DNA of 64,000 nt from Omphiscola glabra (GCA_964017045.1 OZ024796.1:20979510-21043509), one strand, 5' to 3'; shown: positions 1-13,030, counted from the stretch's first letter. Made by a program: numbers and translations. The notes: a model not told the origin generated them from the sequence alone.

Positions 1-1968
1 ATGTTTTGAGACCATGGGCCAAATCATTGGGTTGTGTTTTAAAATAATGTTTTGAGACCATGGGTCAAATCATGGGTTGTGTTTTAAAATAATGTTTTGA
101 GACCATGGGCCAAATCATGGGTTGTATTTTAAAATAATGTTGTGAGACCATGGGCCAAATCATGGGTTGTGTTTTAAAATAATGTTTTGAGACCATGGGC
201 CAAATCATTGGGTTGTGTTTTAAAATAATGTTCTGGGACCATGGGCCAAATCATTGGGTTGTGTTTTAAAATAATGTTTTGAGACCATGGGCCAAATCAT
301 TGGGTTGTGTTTTAAAATAATGTTTTGAGACCATGGGCCAAATCATTGGGTTGTGTTTTAAAATAATGTTTTGAGACCATGGGCCAAATCATGGGTTGTG
401 TTTTAAAATAATGTTTTGAGACCATGGGCCAAATCATTGGGTTGTGTTTTAAAATAATGTTCTGGGACCATGGGCCAAATCATTGGGTTGTGTTTTAAAA
501 TAATGTTTTGAGACCATGGGCCAAATCATGGGTTGTGTTTTAAAATAATGTTTTGAGACCATGGGCCAAATCATGGGTTGTATTTTAAAATAATGTTGTG
601 AGACCATGGGCCAAATCATGGGTTGTGTTTTAAAATAATGTTTTGAGACCATGGGCCAAATCATTGGGTTGTGTTTTAAAATAATGTTCTGGGACCATGG
701 GCCAAATCATTGGGTTGTGTTTTAAAATAATGTTTTGAGACCATGGGCCAAATCATTGGGTTGTGTTTTAAAATAATGTTTTGAGACCATGGGCCAAATC
801 ATTGGGTTGTGTTTTAAAATAATGTTTTGAGACCATGGGCCAAATCATGGGTTGTGTTTTAAAATAATGTTTTGAGACCATGGGCCAAATCATTGGGTTG
901 TGTTTTAAAATAATGTTCTGGGACCATGGGCCAAATCATTGGGTTGTGTTTTAAAATAATGTTTTGAGACCATGGGCCAAATCATTGGGTTGTGTTTTAA
1001 AATAATGTTCTGGGACCATGGGCCAAATCATGGGTTGTGTTTTAAAATAATGTTTTGAGACCATGGGCCAAATCATTGGGTTGTGTTTTAAAATAATGTT
1101 CTGGGACCATGGGCCAAATCATTGGGTTGTGTTTTAAAATAATGTTTTGAGACCATGGGCCAAATCATTGGGTTGTGTTTTAAAATAATGTTTTGAGACC
1201 ATGGGCCAAATCATTGGGTTGTGTTTTAAAATAATGTTTTGAGACCATGGGCCAAATCATTGGGTTGTGTTTTAAAATAATGTTTTGTGACCATGGGCCA
1301 AATCATTGGGTTGTGTTTTAAAATAATGTTCTGGGACCATGGGCTAAATCATTGGGTTGTGTTTTAAAATAATGTTCTGGGACTATGGGCCAAATCATTG
1401 GGTTGTGTTTTAAAATAATGTTTTGAGACCATGGGCCAAATCATTGGGTTGTGTTTTAAAATAATGTTTTGAGACCATGGGCCAAATCATTGGGTTGTGT
1501 TTTAAAATAATGTTTTGAGACCATGGGCCAAATCATTGGGTTGTCCTTTAAAATAATGTTTTGAGACCATGGGCCAAATCATGGGTTGTGTTTTAAAATA
1601 ATGTTCTGGGACCATGGGCCAAATCATTGGGTTGTGTTTTAAAATAATGTTTTGAGACCATGGGCCAAATCATTGGGTTGTGTTTTAAAATAATGTTCTG
1701 GGACCATGGACCAAATCATTGGGTTGTGTTTTAAAATAATGTTTTGAGACCATGGGCCAAATCATTTGGTTGTGTTTTAAACTAATGTTTTGAGACCATG
1801 GGCCAAATCATTGGGTTGTGTTTTAAAATAATGTTGTGAGACCATGGGCCAAATCATTGGGTTGTGTTTTAAAATAATGTTTTGAGACCATGGGCCAAAT
1901 CATTGGTTTGTGTTTTAAAATAATGTTTTGAGACCATGGACCAAATCATTTGGTTGTGTTTTAAAATA
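1..1968. repeat. 46-bp minisatellite array
   Basis: About 43 head-to-tail copies of a 46-bp unit (45 bp where one T is lost), starting at the window edge, so the array may continue upstream. Each unit carries the core GACCATGGGCCAAATCAT followed by a TTTTAAAATAATG segment. A variant with CTGGGACC instead of TTGAGACC recurs irregularly, and a rarer TTGTGAGACC variant also occurs. The array ends at a short unit near 1968. Open frames in it are repeat translations only. Confidence 0.97.
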
Positions 1969-2631
1969 AGCTGTAGTATACCTTCATTTATTTTACGACG
2001 CTATCCGCTTTTTTTAGTCGGCTGATTTAAAGTCTTGAGGAACTGCTTGGTACTCGATGTAAGGATTGTGTTGTGTTCTTCTCTCCAACATCAACACAAC
2101 CTGTGCTACATTAACATATCGTGTACTACATATTTCCCTTTACCCAGCTCGAATGCAGTTCCGTCATCCCCCCCCCCCCTCCTCTCTCCGTAATATAATA
2201 CACTGGTGTCTCTTCCAACGCCAAGATGGGTGCAATTCTTTGGTTGTCGTTTGAACCTTTTTACACCTCCACCAAGAATACCTGCGCCACTGGACAGTTC
2301 CACCGCCGCCACCCCACCCGATTATTTCGCCCTGCCTAGGTACGACCTCAGGTCAAGAGACCGAGAACGCTATCACGGTCCGATGTCAGCATGGCTAAAT
2401 CCCAAATTTGTTTCATTAAAAAAAAAAAGGAAAGCTAGCACAATTTTACAGAAACTTTGTTACGATGGAATATAAAAATACACAGCTGCAGGGTGTGGAT
2501 CAAGATCAAGATCATCCCCCTTTTCTCTTCTGCAACTTCGTGCATGTTCTCTGAAACCAGCAGATCATTTGAGCAGCCCAGACACGTAATGGACAGTCAC
2601 TTTTAATCTACATCCATACCGTTTTTAAACA
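1969..2631. other. Unique spacer, no gene seen
   Basis: Single-copy-looking sequence between two arrays, with poly-C at about 2169 and poly-A at about 2419. Short open frames on both strands show no recognisable domain, and I see no RNA gene. Confidence 0.5.
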
Positions 2632-3036
2632 ACGCAGAATTTGAATCTATCCAATGAGGATAAGTTTAAAGCACGCAGAATTTGAATCTATACAATGAGG
2701 ATAAGTTTCAACAACGCAGAATTTGAATCTAGCCAATGAGGATAAGTTCAAACAACGCAGAATTTGAATCTATCCAATGAGTAAAAATTTAAACAACGCA
2801 GAATTTGAATCTATCCAATGAGGATAAGTTTAAAGCACGCAGAATTTGAATCTATCCAATGAGGATAAGTTTCAACAACGCAGAATTTGAATCTATCCAA
2901 TGAGGATACGTTCAAACAACGCAGAATTTGAATCTATCCAATGAGTATAAATTTAAACAACGCAGAATTTGAATCTATCCAATGAGGATACGTTTAAACA
3001 ACGCAGAATTTGAATCTATCCAATGAGGATACGTTT
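2632..3036. repeat. 41-bp minisatellite array
   Basis: About ten copies of a unit containing CGCAGAATTTGAATCTATCC then AATGAGGATA. Units differ by single bases and by a variable AT-rich linker (AAGTTTAAAGCA, AAGTTTCAACA and similar). Confidence 0.95.
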
Positions 3037-3292
3037 AGGACCGTTTCGTGTGCTATCCACGTCGTTATACACTTACACCTATTGTCACCAATATTTTGCT
3101 GCCCTCTCGGATACTACTTTTCAGCTAAGTGCTTTTTTTTCCTTCTGTTTTTACAGTTGTTTGTTCGCCGATGAAGGCTTCCTGCCGACACGTTCGTTGT
3201 TTTGTTGCGTTCCTTTGTTCAGGTTTTCACTTACTTTTTTTCTCATTCATTCCTTTTTGGATAGCCTGTTTGCAGTCTCTAATTACTATTGT

Positions 3293-3575
3293 CACGTATC
3301 TGTCACTATCTGTCACGTATCTGTCACGTATCTGTCTCGTAGCTGTCACGTATCTGTCTCGTAGCTGTCACGTATCTGTCACGTAACTGTCACGTATCTG
3401 TCACGTATCTGTCTCGTAGCTGTCACGTATCTGTCTCGTAGCTGTCACGTATCTGTCACGTAACTGTCACGTATCTGTCACGTAACTGTCACGTAACTGT
3501 CACGTAACTGTCACGTAACTGTCACGTAACTGTCACGTATCTGTCACGTATCTGTCACGTAACTGTCACGTATCT
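3293..3575. repeat. 11-bp CTGTCACGTAW array
   Basis: About 26 copies of CTGTCACGTAT or CTGTCACGTAA, with a CTGTCTCGTAG variant in the first half. The second half is nearly pure CTGTCACGTAA. Sequence on both sides is unique. Confidence 0.95.
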
Positions 3576-4519
3576 GCATTTTACTGATTTCTTTCATCAA
3601 ATTCTTTAACACGTTCACACGTCGTAATCAGATCGAATTGAACACAAAGCCGATTTTTAAATACCTTATATTCACTTCTGTTGTTAGGAGGAAATCTTCG
3701 GACGGCTCATTGACCCACTTCCCGTCAACCGATCGAGCTGACACTTGGCACATAGACGCGTTGCCGATGACAACACATTCTGTCAAATTTTCACCCCGAC
3801 CCCCCAACCCTTCAAGAATCAGGTTTTCCCTTTTTTTTTTTCCTCCAGAGTAAGATGAAGGGATGATGACGCCGATTCCACGAAATAAAATTCCCGATAA
3901 CTGCACTAAATGATATTATTTTGTGCGTTTGGTGCGTAATATTTTATGGTATTTTTTTTTCTTTTTTATAAAAGTTGGTGAAATAAATCTGCGGTGTAAA
4001 TATGGGAGGGGCATCATATTATATAGTCTAATATGACATAAAATAATAAAAATGCATGTAATGGTTTAATATTAATTTTTTTGTTTTTATGGGTTTTTTT
4101 AATTTATTCATTGACAATGTGAATTTCAATCCAGGAAAAACATCCACCAGGCTGTACATTTAATCAAACACATGTATACCTCAGCTCGCTGTAAGAAGGA
4201 AAATAATGCACAGCCATCCAACACAAGTCTCTCTCGGCGACAGATGAACCAAGCATGCACCTACGCGATAGACAGTCTAGACACTACGTCACAATTACAA
4301 TAAATACAGACACTACATCATAATTACAATAAATACACGGCACCGACTTATAGGCGGGGGAAAAAAGCGTTCTTTAACTAAAAATAACTCTCGAACACGC
4401 CGCGCGCAATAAGATGCAATATTTGGTGCGCAACACTTACTCGACCCCAGTGGGTGTGGACATTACAAGTAGAGGTATTTATCAGAAATGCAGGCAATCT
4501 TCTATTACATGATCTAGGG
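3576..4519. other. AT-rich spacer, no gene seen
   Basis: AT-rich sequence with several homopolymer T runs. No repeat array, no convincing open frame and no RNA gene recognised. Confidence 0.45.
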
Positions 4520-4709
4520 CAGTGGTCGACAACTAGCAGTTACGCAGCCGCAAGCGCCTCTATCGTGACAATATGCATCTCATTTCATTATGTTAAGTAT
4601 CTTTAATGATATTTAAGAAATACGCCTCTGTCCTCAGATCCAAAAATATTTTTATTAGCATACAAAATTTACAAAAATTTAGATTCCTTTCACATTTTTG
4701 CCGATTCTG
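4520..4709. mobile_element. Non-autonomous hAT-type element (MITE)
   Basis: A 190-bp segment beginning CAGTGGTCGACAAC and ending with the imperfect inverted counterpart TTGCCGATTCTG. It is flanked by a perfect 8-bp direct repeat, ATCTAGGG, at 4512-4519 and 4710-4717. An 8-bp duplication with a central CTAG-like core and CAG ends are hallmarks of hAT transposons. No transposase is encoded, so it would need a source element elsewhere. The inverted repeats are short and imperfect; the duplication is the strongest evidence. Confidence 0.8.
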
Positions 4710-4929
4710 ATCTAGGGCATCTACTGTATCGACCATACCCTCCACATAACCTCCATATTCCCTCAACGAAAAGATTAGGCGAGGAGCGGGACCTCATTAT
4801 GAGCTACTGAATGATGTGAATAAAAATTCTTTTAATGATACGCGAATGTCTGTAAATCTTTGAGAATTTCTTAAAATAATCCATGTAGAATTTTAAAATG
4901 AAAATGAATATAGGTAGGCAGAAGACACA

Positions 4930-5090
4930 CCGCGAGTAGACAACCAGGCATTGACTTAACATGAGCTTAGAACAGTCCCAAATAGACTTAAAATAATCTT
5001 AGAACAGTCCGAAATTGACTGAACATAATCTTAGAACAGTCCCAAATAGACTTAACATAACCCTAGAAAGTCCCAAATAGACTTCCAAAT
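4930..5090. repeat. 32-bp degenerate tandem repeat
   Basis: About four copies of a unit containing CTTAGAACAGTCCCAAATAG followed by ACTTAACATAA. The last copies are shortened. Confidence 0.8.
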
Positions 5091-5184
5091 AGTGGGAAAC
5101 AAGAGAAATAGGTAGATGTAACGCTATCATCACTGACGGGATAGAAACGGATTTAAATATTCCTGAAACTACATTTTCGGTGAA

Positions 5185-5745
5185 AAGGGAAGACTGCACA
5201 AATGGATGTGTCAGTCTGAGGTGAAGGGGGAAGATTGGATACATGGATGTGTCAGTCTGAAATGGAAGGGGAAGAGGGGAATAATAGAGCTGTCAATCTG
5301 AGGTGAAGAGGGAAGAGGGGACTAATAGAGGTGTCAATCTGAGGTGAAGAGGGAAGAGAGGAATAATGGAGGTGTAAGTCTGAGGTGAAGGGGGAAGAGG
5401 GACAACCTGAGGTGTAAGTCAGAGGCCTGAGGTGTAAGTCAGAGGTGAAAGGGGAAGAGGGGACTAATGGAGGTGTCCGTCTGAGGTGAAGGGGGAAGAG
5501 GGGACAACTGGAGGTGTAAGTCTGAGGTGAAGGGGGAAGAGGGGACAACTGGAGGTGTAAGTCTGAGGTGAAGGGGGAAGAGGGGACTAATGGAGGTGTC
5601 AGTCTGAGGTGAAGGGGGAAGAGGGGACTAATGGAGGTGTAAGTCTGAGGTGAAGGGGTAAGAAGGGACAACCTGGGGTGTAAGTCTGAGGTGAAGGGGA
5701 AGAGGGGACAAATGGATGTGTAAGTCTGGGGTGAAGGGGTAGGGT
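5185..5745. repeat. 41-bp purine-rich minisatellite
   Basis: About 13 copies of a unit with GTCTGAGGTGAAGGGGGAAG and then AGGGGACTAATGGAGGTGT. Strand composition is strongly asymmetric (G and A on the plus strand). The long minus-strand open frame here is a translation of the repeat. Confidence 0.93.
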
Positions 5746-5944
5746 GGGAAAGGACTAATCTAGGTGTCAGCCTAAAGCCGTCGTTCTAAAGACTAATCTT
5801 ATGTAGCTGTTTCTGCCAGTCATATCACCATTTGACAAGATTACTCATACACGGAAATTATAAACAAGTAAATATGACAACTATTTTGAAAAGAGAGAAA
5901 TTACTCGCTCCAAATTCCTTTTCATTTTTATTTCATATGTAAGC

Positions 5945-6030
5945 ATTGGGTGTGTGCGTCTGTGTGTGGGTGTATGTGTGTGCGCGCGTGTGTGTTTGTG
6001 TTTGTGTGTGTTTGTTTATGTGTGTGGGTT
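5945..6030. repeat. (TG)n-rich low-complexity tract
   Basis: Imperfect GTGTGTGTG tract with interspersed C residues, alternating purine and pyrimidine on the plus strand. Confidence 0.8.
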
Positions 6031-6139
6031 GTACGCGCACATCAAAATGTCAACACAGTAGTTCATTATTTTACTTTTTAAAGTGTTTTTTTATATTAAA
6101 TTCTCATCAACAGCCCTTTGAGACCTAGTAGCCTTAACA

Positions 6140-6440
6140 GTTTTGAACAGCCAATCAGCCGCAACAACTGCACCAGCATCATCAGTCTATCGGCACAAAC
6201 TCACTAGCAGCCATAACTGCTGTAACAGCATCATCAATCTATCGTTCACTAAACTCACTAGCAGCCATAACTGTTGTAACAGCATCACCAATCTATCGTT
6301 CACTAAACTCACTAGCTGCCTGAACAGCTGCAACAGCATCATCAATCTATAGTTCACTAAACTCACTAGAAGCCTGAACAGCTGTAACACTATCATCAAT
6401 CTATAGTTCACTAAACTCACTAGCAGCCTGAACAGCTGTA
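6140..6440. repeat. 54-bp minisatellite
   Basis: Five to six copies of a unit holding ACTCACTAGCAGCCATAACT, GTAACAGCATCATCAATCTA and CGTTCACTAA, with increasing divergence to the right (AGCCTGAACAGC variant). Confidence 0.92.
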
Positions 6441-7326
6441 AAAGTTAAGAGCTTTTAACAGTTTGACAGCCCATAGCCTCTTATTCTTCTTTTGTCGGCT
6501 AAGACCGCGGCAGGGGGGTGGGGGTGGTACAGTTGGTGGATAGCCGAAAAGTGTGAAACATGTTGGAGTCTGTGTTCTGTCTGGCATAAGTCTTTATTCT
6601 GTCTGACATGTCTGTGTTCTGCCTGGCATATGTCTGTGTTTCTTTTTATATGCCCGTCTATAGCTTACATCAACATATTTGTAAGTGAATATCGCGCTCA
6701 AATGAACAATGGATAGAGAAATACAGATTGATTATCGTTTAAAAATTGTTGAATTCCAGCCAACCTTTAACCGCCCGAGTTACTCATTGTTGAAGTTGAT
6801 GAAATCTCAATTTATCAATAATTATGTGGGTAATTTTACTTTTTTAATTTAAAAAAGAACAGACTGATCTCAATCATTGTTTTAAGCTTCACTGTGTAAT
6901 TAGAGGAAGTACGGTAAGTGAACCTCATGGCACTGCGCCGTGATAATTAACATAATATGTCAACTATGTCTGGACTTAATAATGATGTTTTTGATGTTGT
7001 TTTTTTTAAAAGAAATGTCCCCTATCTGGACAGACATGAACGTCAACCCTTAAAGACCGTGCCGGGCCATCAGAGGTGAGTTTACTTGGACATTTATAAA
7101 AGCTCACCTCTCAACCATCGCCCATCCAGCATTGCAGTCCCATTCATCTTATCGGATGTCTCAGGAAGTCGTCACCCCAACACGAGTCAAGATGTCAGCT
7201 TGCAAAAATCCGAGCTGAGTGCTGAGCCTTTTAACGTCAACAAACTTTAAACAAAAAAAACAAAAAATGTGCTACTATTTCTCAATCCCAACTCCTGAAA
7301 ACAACCCAACTTTTGAAATCAGTAGC

Positions 7327-7329
<3 letters not shown>
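6441..7329. other. Unique spacer with one small hairpin
   Basis: No gene recognised. An inverted repeat AGAGGTGAG / CTCACCTCT (7072-7080 and 7103-7111, 22-base loop) could fold, but nothing ties it to a function. Confidence 0.4.
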
Positions 7330-7370
<41 letters not shown>

Positions 7371-7649
7371 ATCTCTCTCTCTTTCTGTCTCTCTCTCTCC
7401 CTCTCTCTGTCTGTCTCTCTCTCCCTCTTTCTCTCTCTGTCTCTCTCTCTTTTTCTCTCTCCCTATCTCTCTCTCTCCCCCTCTCTCTCTCTCCCTTTCT
7501 CTCTCCCCCTTTCTCTCTCTCTCTTTTTCTCTCTCTCTTTTTCTCTCTCCTTCTCTCTCCCTCTCTCTCTCCCCCTTTCTCTCTCTCTCTTTTTATCTCT
7601 CTCTTTTTCTCTCTCCTTCTCTCTCTCTCTCTTTTTCTCTCTCTCACCC

Positions 7650-7681
<32 letters not shown>

Positions 7682-8145
7682 ACTCTCTCTCTCTTTTTCT
7701 CTCTCCCTCTCCCCCTCTCTCTCCCTCTCTCTCCCTCTCTCCCTCTCTCTCTCTTTTTCTCTCTCTCTCCCTCTCTATCTCTCTTTTTTCTCTCTCCCTC
7801 TCTCTTTCTCTCTTTTTCTCTCTCCCTCTCTCTTTCTCTCTCTCTCTCTTTTTCTCTCTTCCTCTCTTTTTCTCTCTCCCTCTCTCTCTGTATCTCGCTC
7901 TCACTCTTTTTCTCTCTCTCTCTTCCCTCTCTCACCCTCTTTTTCTCTCTCCCTCTCTCTCTTTCTCTCTCTTTCTCTCTCTCACTCTCTTTTTCTCTCT
8001 CCCTCTCTCTTTATCTCTCTCTTTTTCTCTCTCCCTTTCTTTTTCTCTCTCCCTCTCTCTCTGTATCTCGCTCTCACTCTTTTCCTCTCTCCCTCTCTCT
8101 CTCTTTTTCTCTCTCCCACCCCTATCTCTCTCTCTCTCTCTCTCT
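7330..8145. repeat. CT-rich microsatellite, about 0.8 kb
   Basis: Almost pure polypyrimidine on the plus strand: (CT)n with scattered CCC, TTT and occasional G or A. The long Ser/Leu-rich and Arg/Glu-rich open frames on the two strands are repeat translations, not genes. A polypurine/polypyrimidine tract of this length can in principle form triplex DNA. Confidence 0.97.
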
Positions 8146-8494
8146 TCGTTTACAACTTTAATATTCTTGATTTGTCCTCACTACGTCCCGCCCCCACTCC
8201 CAATTATTTGACCATAACTTGTCTAGTAATAAGCTCCCACATTTTGGTTCTTTTCAACAACACCCTCAGCGGGATACATTACCAACCTGTCCTCATCACC
8301 AGCCCCTGGACACCATCACTAACTGTTAAAGGGTATCTCCCCAAAGAAGGAATACACAGCTAGCAGTGGTCCTCGATATATGTAAACGTGGACCTGAACC
8401 TTTGCCGATTTTAAACTACCCCCACCACTACCCCCGTCAACTTTTTCTCCAGAAAATTTGTAGCATGTAAACAAGCGTTAAACTAATAGCCAAG

Positions 8495-9235
8495 TTTGAT
8501 GTACAAGTCAGGATACAGAATCAAGTTTGGTGTACAAGTCAGGATACAGAATCAAGTTTGGTGTACAAGTCAGGATGCAGAATCAAGTTTGGTGTACAAG
8601 TCAGGATACAGAATCAAGTTTGGTGTACAAGTCAGGATACGAATCAAGTTTGGTGTACAAGTCAGGATACAGACTCAAGTTAGGTGTACATGTCAGGATA
8701 CAGACTCAAGTTAGGTGTACATGTCAGGATACAGACTCAAGTTGGGTGTACAAGTCATGATACAGAATCAGGTTTGGTGTACAAGTCAGGATACAGACTC
8801 ACGTTTGGTGTACAAATCAGGATACAAACTTAAGTTTGGTGTACAAGTCAGGATACAGACTCAAGTTTGGTGTACAAGCCAGGATACAGACTCAAGTTTG
8901 GTGTACAAGTCAGGATACAGACTCAAGTTTGGTGTACAAGCCAGGATACAGACTCACGTTTGGTGTACAAGTCAGGATACAGACTCAAGTTTGGTGTACA
9001 AGTCAGGATACAGACTCAATTTTGGTGTACAAGTCAGGATACAGACTCAAGTTTGATGTACAAGTCAGGATACAGACTCAAATTTGGTGTACAAGTAAGG
9101 ATACAGACTCAAGTTTGCTGTACAAGTCAGGATACAGTCGCAAGTTTGGTGTACAAGTCCGGATACAGTCGCAAGTTTGCTGTACAAGTCAGGATACAGT
9201 CGCAAGTTTGGTGTACAAGTCCGGATACAGAAAGG
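8495..9235. repeat. 31-bp minisatellite
   Basis: About 24 copies of a unit containing GTTTGGTGTACAAGTCAGGA then TACAGACTCAA. Sub-blocks are marked by AGAATCAA, AGACTCAA and AGTCGCAA variants from left to right, which suggests local spread of variants. Confidence 0.96.
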
Positions 9236-9425
9236 TGGGACAAACAAGATGCGACGTGAACTCCCGAGGTTATCATCACGTGATCAGGGGCATCAAGGAG
9301 TTACCACCTGTTTGATCGTGTGTGCACTTACTACAAACTGTTTCACGGAATTATTTACTGGCTACTGTTGAATTTGTTTGATTTTAATGTGGGACATGTT
9401 AAATTATGGGTTTCATTGGACATGT

Positions 9426-9587
9426 CAGTGGCGTAACAACGGCTTGGCATTGGGGCAGTTGCCAAGGGCGCCGGCCTGCGCCAGTTCAAAAGGGCGCCGC
9501 TAAATCTCTGATTTTTAATTTTTTATTTAAATAAAGGGCGCCAAAAATAAATTAGCCAAGGGCGTCAAAAACCCATTTACGCATCTG
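9426..9587. mobile_element. MITE with CAGTGGCGTA end (family A)
   Basis: Starts CAGTGGCGTAACAACGG and ends in the degraded counterpart TTTACGCATCTG. It contains GGGCGCC motifs shared with other family members in this window. The flanks GGACATGT and GGACTCTG agree at only four of eight positions, so the right boundary is uncertain. Confidence 0.6.
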
Positions 9588-10485
9588 GGACTCTGTTGTT
9601 TAAAGTGTGCAACAAAAAAATACTTTTTTAATGTTATCGAACAGGTGCCCGTTAAAATTGAACTGCGCAAAGTCCTTTTCTGTTGTTTTGGAGACGGCAA
9701 ATTTCACCCCATTTTTTAAACAAAATTAAATAGTAAAATGGGTAACTCTTGGAAACGTCCACTGTTGGATGCGGTGAACTTATCTTACGAAGGTTAACCA
9801 GTGCATCGCGTTGTAGCTACCCGTGGGGGAAAGAATTTGATGTAAATGAACTATTAAAAAAACAAAGAGGGTATTGTTTATTCCTTAGTCCTTCAATGAG
9901 CAGCATCTATATTTTGTATCCGGCAACTAATTAGGAACATCTTCACACCTCAGGTTCAAGAACCGTTGGATCAGAAAACTAACTTCTTTCTTTTTAAAAA
10001 AAAAAACAAACAAACAAAAAGTGGGGTGGGGATAAAAAAAAACCCGAAAAGGGTGAATGCCGGTGACCTGAAATAATTTGGTGACTCGAAGCAATCTCTC
10101 TCCCGCACCACCACCCCCACACGGCCCTACCCGCCAATAGTCCTGGCCAAATTGAATTCCGTCATGTGAGGTCCCCTGTGGGCAGGCCAGGAGACCAACA
10201 CTGAGTGGGGGGCTCACACAGGCACGGATTCAATTGTCGTCTTACGCCTGTTGCTTTTGGTTGACGTCGTCGTCGTCGTTGTTGTTGTTGTTGGCGTTGT
10301 TGTCTAGAGGAGAGGGGAGGATTTGCCCCCCCCCTGAGACAAGGAATGGGGTGTGAGGGTCTTGTAGATGGGCGTGAAAGAGAGGGGAGGGGGGAGAGGG
10401 GTGTCAAATCCCTACAACACTATTGATCTATGTTGCTGTGTTGGGGAGAGGGACAAGCATATTTGATTTTTAAAACACTATTGAT
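9588..10485. other. Unique spacer, no gene seen
   Basis: Contains poly-A near 10000, a short GTC/GTT triplet tract near 10265-10300 and G-rich segments. No coding signal beyond short unsupported open frames. Confidence 0.4.
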
Positions 10486-10489
10486 GTAA

Positions 10490-10770
10490 AAATTGTTCTA
10501 GTATGTAAAAAAAATGTTCTAGTATGTAAAAAAAATTCTAGTATGTAAGAATGTTCTAGTATGTAAAAATGTTCTAGTATATAAAAATGTTTAGTATGTA
10601 AAAAATGATCTAGTATATAAAAATGTTCTAGTATATACACATTTTCTAGTATGTAAAAAATGATATAGAATTTAAAAAAGTTCTAGTATGTAAAAACGAT
10701 CTAGTATATACAAATGTTATAGTATGTAAAAATGATCTAGTATCTAAAAATATTCTAGTATATTAAAATT
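10490..10770. repeat. 18-bp AT-rich tandem repeat
   Basis: About 15 imperfect copies of TTCTAGTATGTAAAAATG, with variable A-run lengths and GATCTAG or TATAGTA variants. Confidence 0.92.
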
Positions 10771-11494
10771 TTAATGTCATGAACGCTAAACTAGAAAAGC
10801 ATTTTTTTTTCATTTATTTAAAAGATTTGATATGTCTACAAAATTAACCTGTAAATAAACAGATATTTTAAAAAAAAGGATGTTTGCTGAGGATAACGTC
10901 GTTTTTTGCAACCGCCTGAAAAACACAAGTGTGCTTCGCTAAAAACCCGAGCGAGGGTTTCCTCATGGAGAATCAGATGTTTCGCGGTCAGCTTTGCACC
11001 AGTGGCGTCTCAAGGGCTGCCAGAATTTTCACAGAGTTCAATGTAATACACACTACGTAGATTTCTATGCGGGTGTTCATTCTTCTAGATAAGTCACCAC
11101 GTACACGAGTATTTATTTTGTAATTATTATTATTTTCATTACTTTGCGTACTCTTGCATTTCTTGGGTTTTACCAGAAGCCTACAACACGGTTATCTTAC
11201 CCTGGGTCTGACAGCCGTGACCACAAAGCCACCCAGGTACACAAAGGACTAAATTCTTAAATTGATTCCTGATAATTTGCATTCGTCTAGTGTAAATTAT
11301 GGAAGGAATTAGATCCAGAAAATATTCTTTGCATTTTTCGGTTTTAAGTGTGTGCTAAGCAAGTCTCACATTGTCTCGAAGTGGGGTTATTTCTTGTCTA
11401 TAACTGATATGTTCTTACTATAAACAAAAACCCTTAACTTACCATCTTCTTGAGACAAAACAATGCCGGGCCATTTCAGCAAAATACACTATCG
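10771..11494. other. Unique spacer, no gene seen
   Basis: AT-rich sequence without a recognisable repeat array or open frame of note. Confidence 0.4.
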
Positions 11495-11975
11495 CTAAGC
11501 TCAGTTAGGCTGACGGGCAGTTTTCCTGATCAAGACACAAGGCTGACGAGCAGTTTTCCTGATCTAGACACAAGACTGGCGGACAGTTTTCCTGATCTAG
11601 ACACAAGATCCTGGCGGACAGTTTTCCTGATCGAGACACAAGACTGGCGGACAGTTTCCCTGATCTAGACACAAGGCTGACGAGCAGTTTTCCTGATCAA
11701 GGCACAAAACTGAGGGCAAGTTTTCCTGATCAAGACACAAGGCTGACGAGCAGTTTTCCTGATCAAGACACAAAACTGAGGGCAAGTTTTCCTGATCAAG
11801 ACACAAGGCTGACGGGCAGTTTTCCTGATCAAGACAAAAGGCTGACGGGCAGTCTTCCTGATCAAGACAAAAGGCTGACGGGCAGTTTTCCTGATCAAGA
11901 CACAAGGCTGACGGGCAGTTTTCCTGATCAAGACACAAGGCTGACGGGCAGTTTTCCTGATCAAGACTGACAGGA
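11495..11975. repeat. 33-bp minisatellite
   Basis: About 14 copies of a unit containing GCTGACGGGCAGTTTTCCTG and ATCAAGACACAA. Because 33 is a multiple of three, open frames run through it on both strands; these are translations of the repeat. Confidence 0.95.
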
Positions 11976-12069
11976 AATTGTGTATAACAAGACACAAAGC
12001 TGACGCTCAGTTTTCCATAACCGAAAATTAGGATTTTCTTAATTTATACTCCATAATTTCAATACCGTG

Positions 12070-12335
12070 AATAAGACTCCACCATAAGGCTCCACCGTAA
12101 GCCTCCACCATAATGTTCCACCATAGGCTCCACCATAAGGTTCCACCATAAGGCTCCACCATAAGGCTCCACCATACGGTTCCACCATACGGCTCCACCA
12201 TAATTTTCCACCATAAGGTTCCACCATAAGGATCCACCATAAGGCTCCACCAAAAGGCTCCACCATAAGGCTCCATCATAAGATTCCACCATAAGGTTCC
12301 ACCATAAGGCTCCACCATAAGGCCCCACCAATTCT
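12070..12335. repeat. 13-bp tandem repeat
   Basis: About 20 copies of AAGGCTCCACCAT with a GGTTCCACCAT variant. All three minus frames stay open because the unit lacks minus-strand stops. Confidence 0.94.
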
Positions 12336-12424
12336 TTCACAGGTATTCTTCATGTAACTATTTGTTGTGTTACGTGTTTGTCTGTAGACAGGGTTGGAAT
12401 AAGCTTCCGAGAACTTGGTGAAAC

Positions 12425-12690
12425 ACCAGTGAACTATAGACCTCGGCGACACACCAGTGAACTATAGACCTCGGCGACACACCTGTGAACTATGGACCTT
12501 GGTGACAAAACAGTGAAATATGGACCTTGGCGACACACCAGTGAACTATAGACCTTGGCGACACACCAGTGAACTATAGACCTTGGCGACAAACCAGTGA
12601 ACTGTGGACCTTGGTGACAAAACAGTGAACTATAGACTTTGGCGACACACAAGAAAACTATAGACCTTGGTGACACGCCAGTTTACTGTG
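12425..12690. repeat. 28-bp minisatellite
   Basis: About nine to ten copies of a unit with CCAGTGAACTATAGACCTTG followed by GCGACACA; divergent at the right end. Confidence 0.93.
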
Positions 12691-13030
12691 GATCTTGGCG
12701 ATCCACCTATTCCAAAAGCACTAGATTAGCATAAAGCTTTTTTAAATATATAGCGTCTGGTATATCTGATTGAACAAATGATTGTTCTTAAGATCTCAGG
12801 GTGAATTAAGAGCCATAAATGAAAGAAATTTATGAAGACGACCTGTTCACTTGACATACCAATGACAGCTGTGAAGGGAGTTTATAAAGATGACATGTCA
12901 AGTTCATTGGTAAATGACATCATAGTTAATTTATGTTCTCGTCTCTGTAGTTCAGTAGGAAACAGTTCTTTAAGCTGAACTGTCAATTAAAAATTATGAT
13001 TGATTATTGTGACAGATATGGTAACGTACT
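12691..13030. other. Unique spacer, no gene seen
   Basis: AT-rich, no recognisable feature. Confidence 0.4.

Noticed and set aside
7219..8211. 330-codon Ser/Leu-rich frame and Arg/Glu-rich frames opposite
   Set aside because: Pure CT microsatellite translated in several frames; no domain.
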